Source of the DNA: Rodentolepis nana
Lineage: Eukaryota; Platyhelminthes; Cestoda; Cyclophyllidea; Hymenolepididae
DNA length: 16,220 nt
Direction of reading: 5' to 3'
Assembly: GCA_900617975.1 (NCBI GenBank)
Contig: UZAE01012292.1
Location: forward strand, 1 to 16,220
In this document: positions 15,583 through 16,220 of the stretch, piece after piece
How the letters are laid out: the number at the start of each line of letters is the position of its first letter
Numbering within the stretch: position 1 is the stretch's first letter
Program-made: the position numbers and the translations under genes
Notes under the pieces: model-generated
The model's database searches: none
What the model was told of the DNA's origin: nothing
What the model saw: only the letters and a program-made list of their open reading frames with translations

Positions 15583-16158
15583 TCACTTTATCGAAATAAC
15601 TTGATTTGCATAATATCTTTCTAACGCCTTGGGATACAACTGCAGAGCTTCCTGCAGTGTTCTCGGTTCAAATTTCAGCAATTCTTCAGCCAATTCTCTT
15701 CTCAGTGTATGAATAAATAGATGCAAGGCCGTTTCTTCAACCAATTCCTTACTATCACGCTTTAGAAGTATGGCTTTTGTTCTACAAAAGATTTCAGTTG
15801 CTCTTGCTTCATTAGAAGTGTAAATATCATCACTCTTGTTATACAGCTGCAGAAGGGTTGGTAATCTGCCATCATATCGAAAGATTTCTTCGAGTGACTT
15901 ACAAATATCATTGAAAGAATCATCCTCGCATAAACCCTCACTGAAGGCATATTCACGAGCAGATTCATCCAGAGAATTTAGTAGAACTGCTTTAATGGGT
16001 GTAGTCCATTTGTGTTGAAAAATTTTTTGCTTTGTTTCCATAAGCCAATCAACAATTCTCTCCCCTCGCTTGTACTTTAGAAACGCGATTTCATTATTCC
16101 GCTCGTCTGTTGTCAGATAGAAATTTTTTTGGGGAATTTCATCTTTCTCATCCTCCAT
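15583..16158 (-). CDS. Retrotransposon Gag capsid-like protein (191 codons)
   Basis: Seen: an intact minus-strand frame of 191 codons starting MEDEKDEIPQKNF. Its order of motifs resembles the capsid region of LTR-retrotransposon Gag proteins: KAVLLNSLDESAREYAF around residues 58-74, a DSFNDICKSLEEIF helix around 81-94, LLQLYNKSDDIY around 102-113, LFIHTLRREL around 146-155, and PRTLQEALQLYPKALERYYA near the end. Known of the family: such domains form the capsid shell and bind each other; full Gag proteins usually continue into a Cys/His zinc knuckle and are followed by protease and reverse transcriptase. Here the frame stops without a knuckle, and no pol-like frame is seen downstream on this strand. 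It is therefore either a fragment of an element or a domesticated Gag gene of the general Arc/PNMA kind. Upstream sequence is cut by the window edge. Confidence 0.68.
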   Translation of the reverse strand: MEDEKDEIPQKNFYLTTDERNNEIAFLKYKRGERIVDWLMETKQKIFQHKWTTPIKAVLLNSLDESAREYAFSEGLCEDDSFNDICKSLEEIFRYDGRLPTLLQLYNKSDDIYTSNEARATEIFCRTKAILLKRDSKELVEETALHLFIHTLRRELAEELLKFEPRTLQEALQLYPKALERYYANQVISIK

Positions 16159-16220
16159 TATCCTGATTTTAACCTTGCATAAATTTCATGCACAACACAC
16201 TTACCTAACCATTTTTTCGA

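Noticed and set aside
1..16220. CRISPR arrays, bacterial operons, riboswitches, complete tRNA or rRNA genes
   Set aside because: No regularly spaced direct repeats, no complete cloverleaf and no rRNA-like stretch were seen; the gene structure is eukaryotic.

Overview
The window looks like AT-rich nuclear DNA of an animal. It has spliceosomal introns, one long gene split into many short exons, short interspersed repeats with target-site duplications, and a retrotransposon-type Gag reading frame. Nothing in it is bacterial: there are no operons, ribosome binding sites or long uninterrupted genes. I cannot name the species. An arthropod or another invertebrate is my best guess, and it is only an inference.

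Positions 1-10255 (+ strand) hold most of a gene that begins left of the window. I assembled 18 exons by hand. Each internal exon lies between AG and GT (one GC) splice sites, is a multiple of three long (36-150 nt), and has a phase-1 intron on both sides. The last exon encodes a single hydrophobic membrane span followed by a stop, with AATAAA about 50 nt further on. The predicted product (about 450 residues visible) is a cysteine-free, Ser/Thr/Asn/Glu-rich ectodomain with about ten N-glycosylation sequons, one transmembrane helix and an almost absent cytoplasmic tail. I do not recognise the family. The architecture recalls micro-exon surface or secreted gene families such as schistosome MEGs and aphid bicycle genes, but the sequence does not match my knowledge of either.

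Four copies of one repeat of about 305-323 bp (323-645, 5142-5446, 11715-12033, 13907-14221) all lie in the same orientation. Each has a 13-16 bp flanking direct repeat. Read on the minus strand they begin GGGGTGTG and end in an AAAT-rich tail, so they are best explained as a SINE. Two sit in introns of the surface-protein gene and two downstream of it.

Positions 10256-16220 are mostly intergenic. They contain a weak promoter/first-exon candidate (11193-11469), a truncated tRNA-like sequence (13175-13214), a possible signal-peptide exon ending in phase 1 (13341-13428), an unrecognised minus-strand reading frame (14249-14560) beside the fourth SINE, and a 191-codon minus-strand Gag capsid-like frame (15583-16158) at the right edge.
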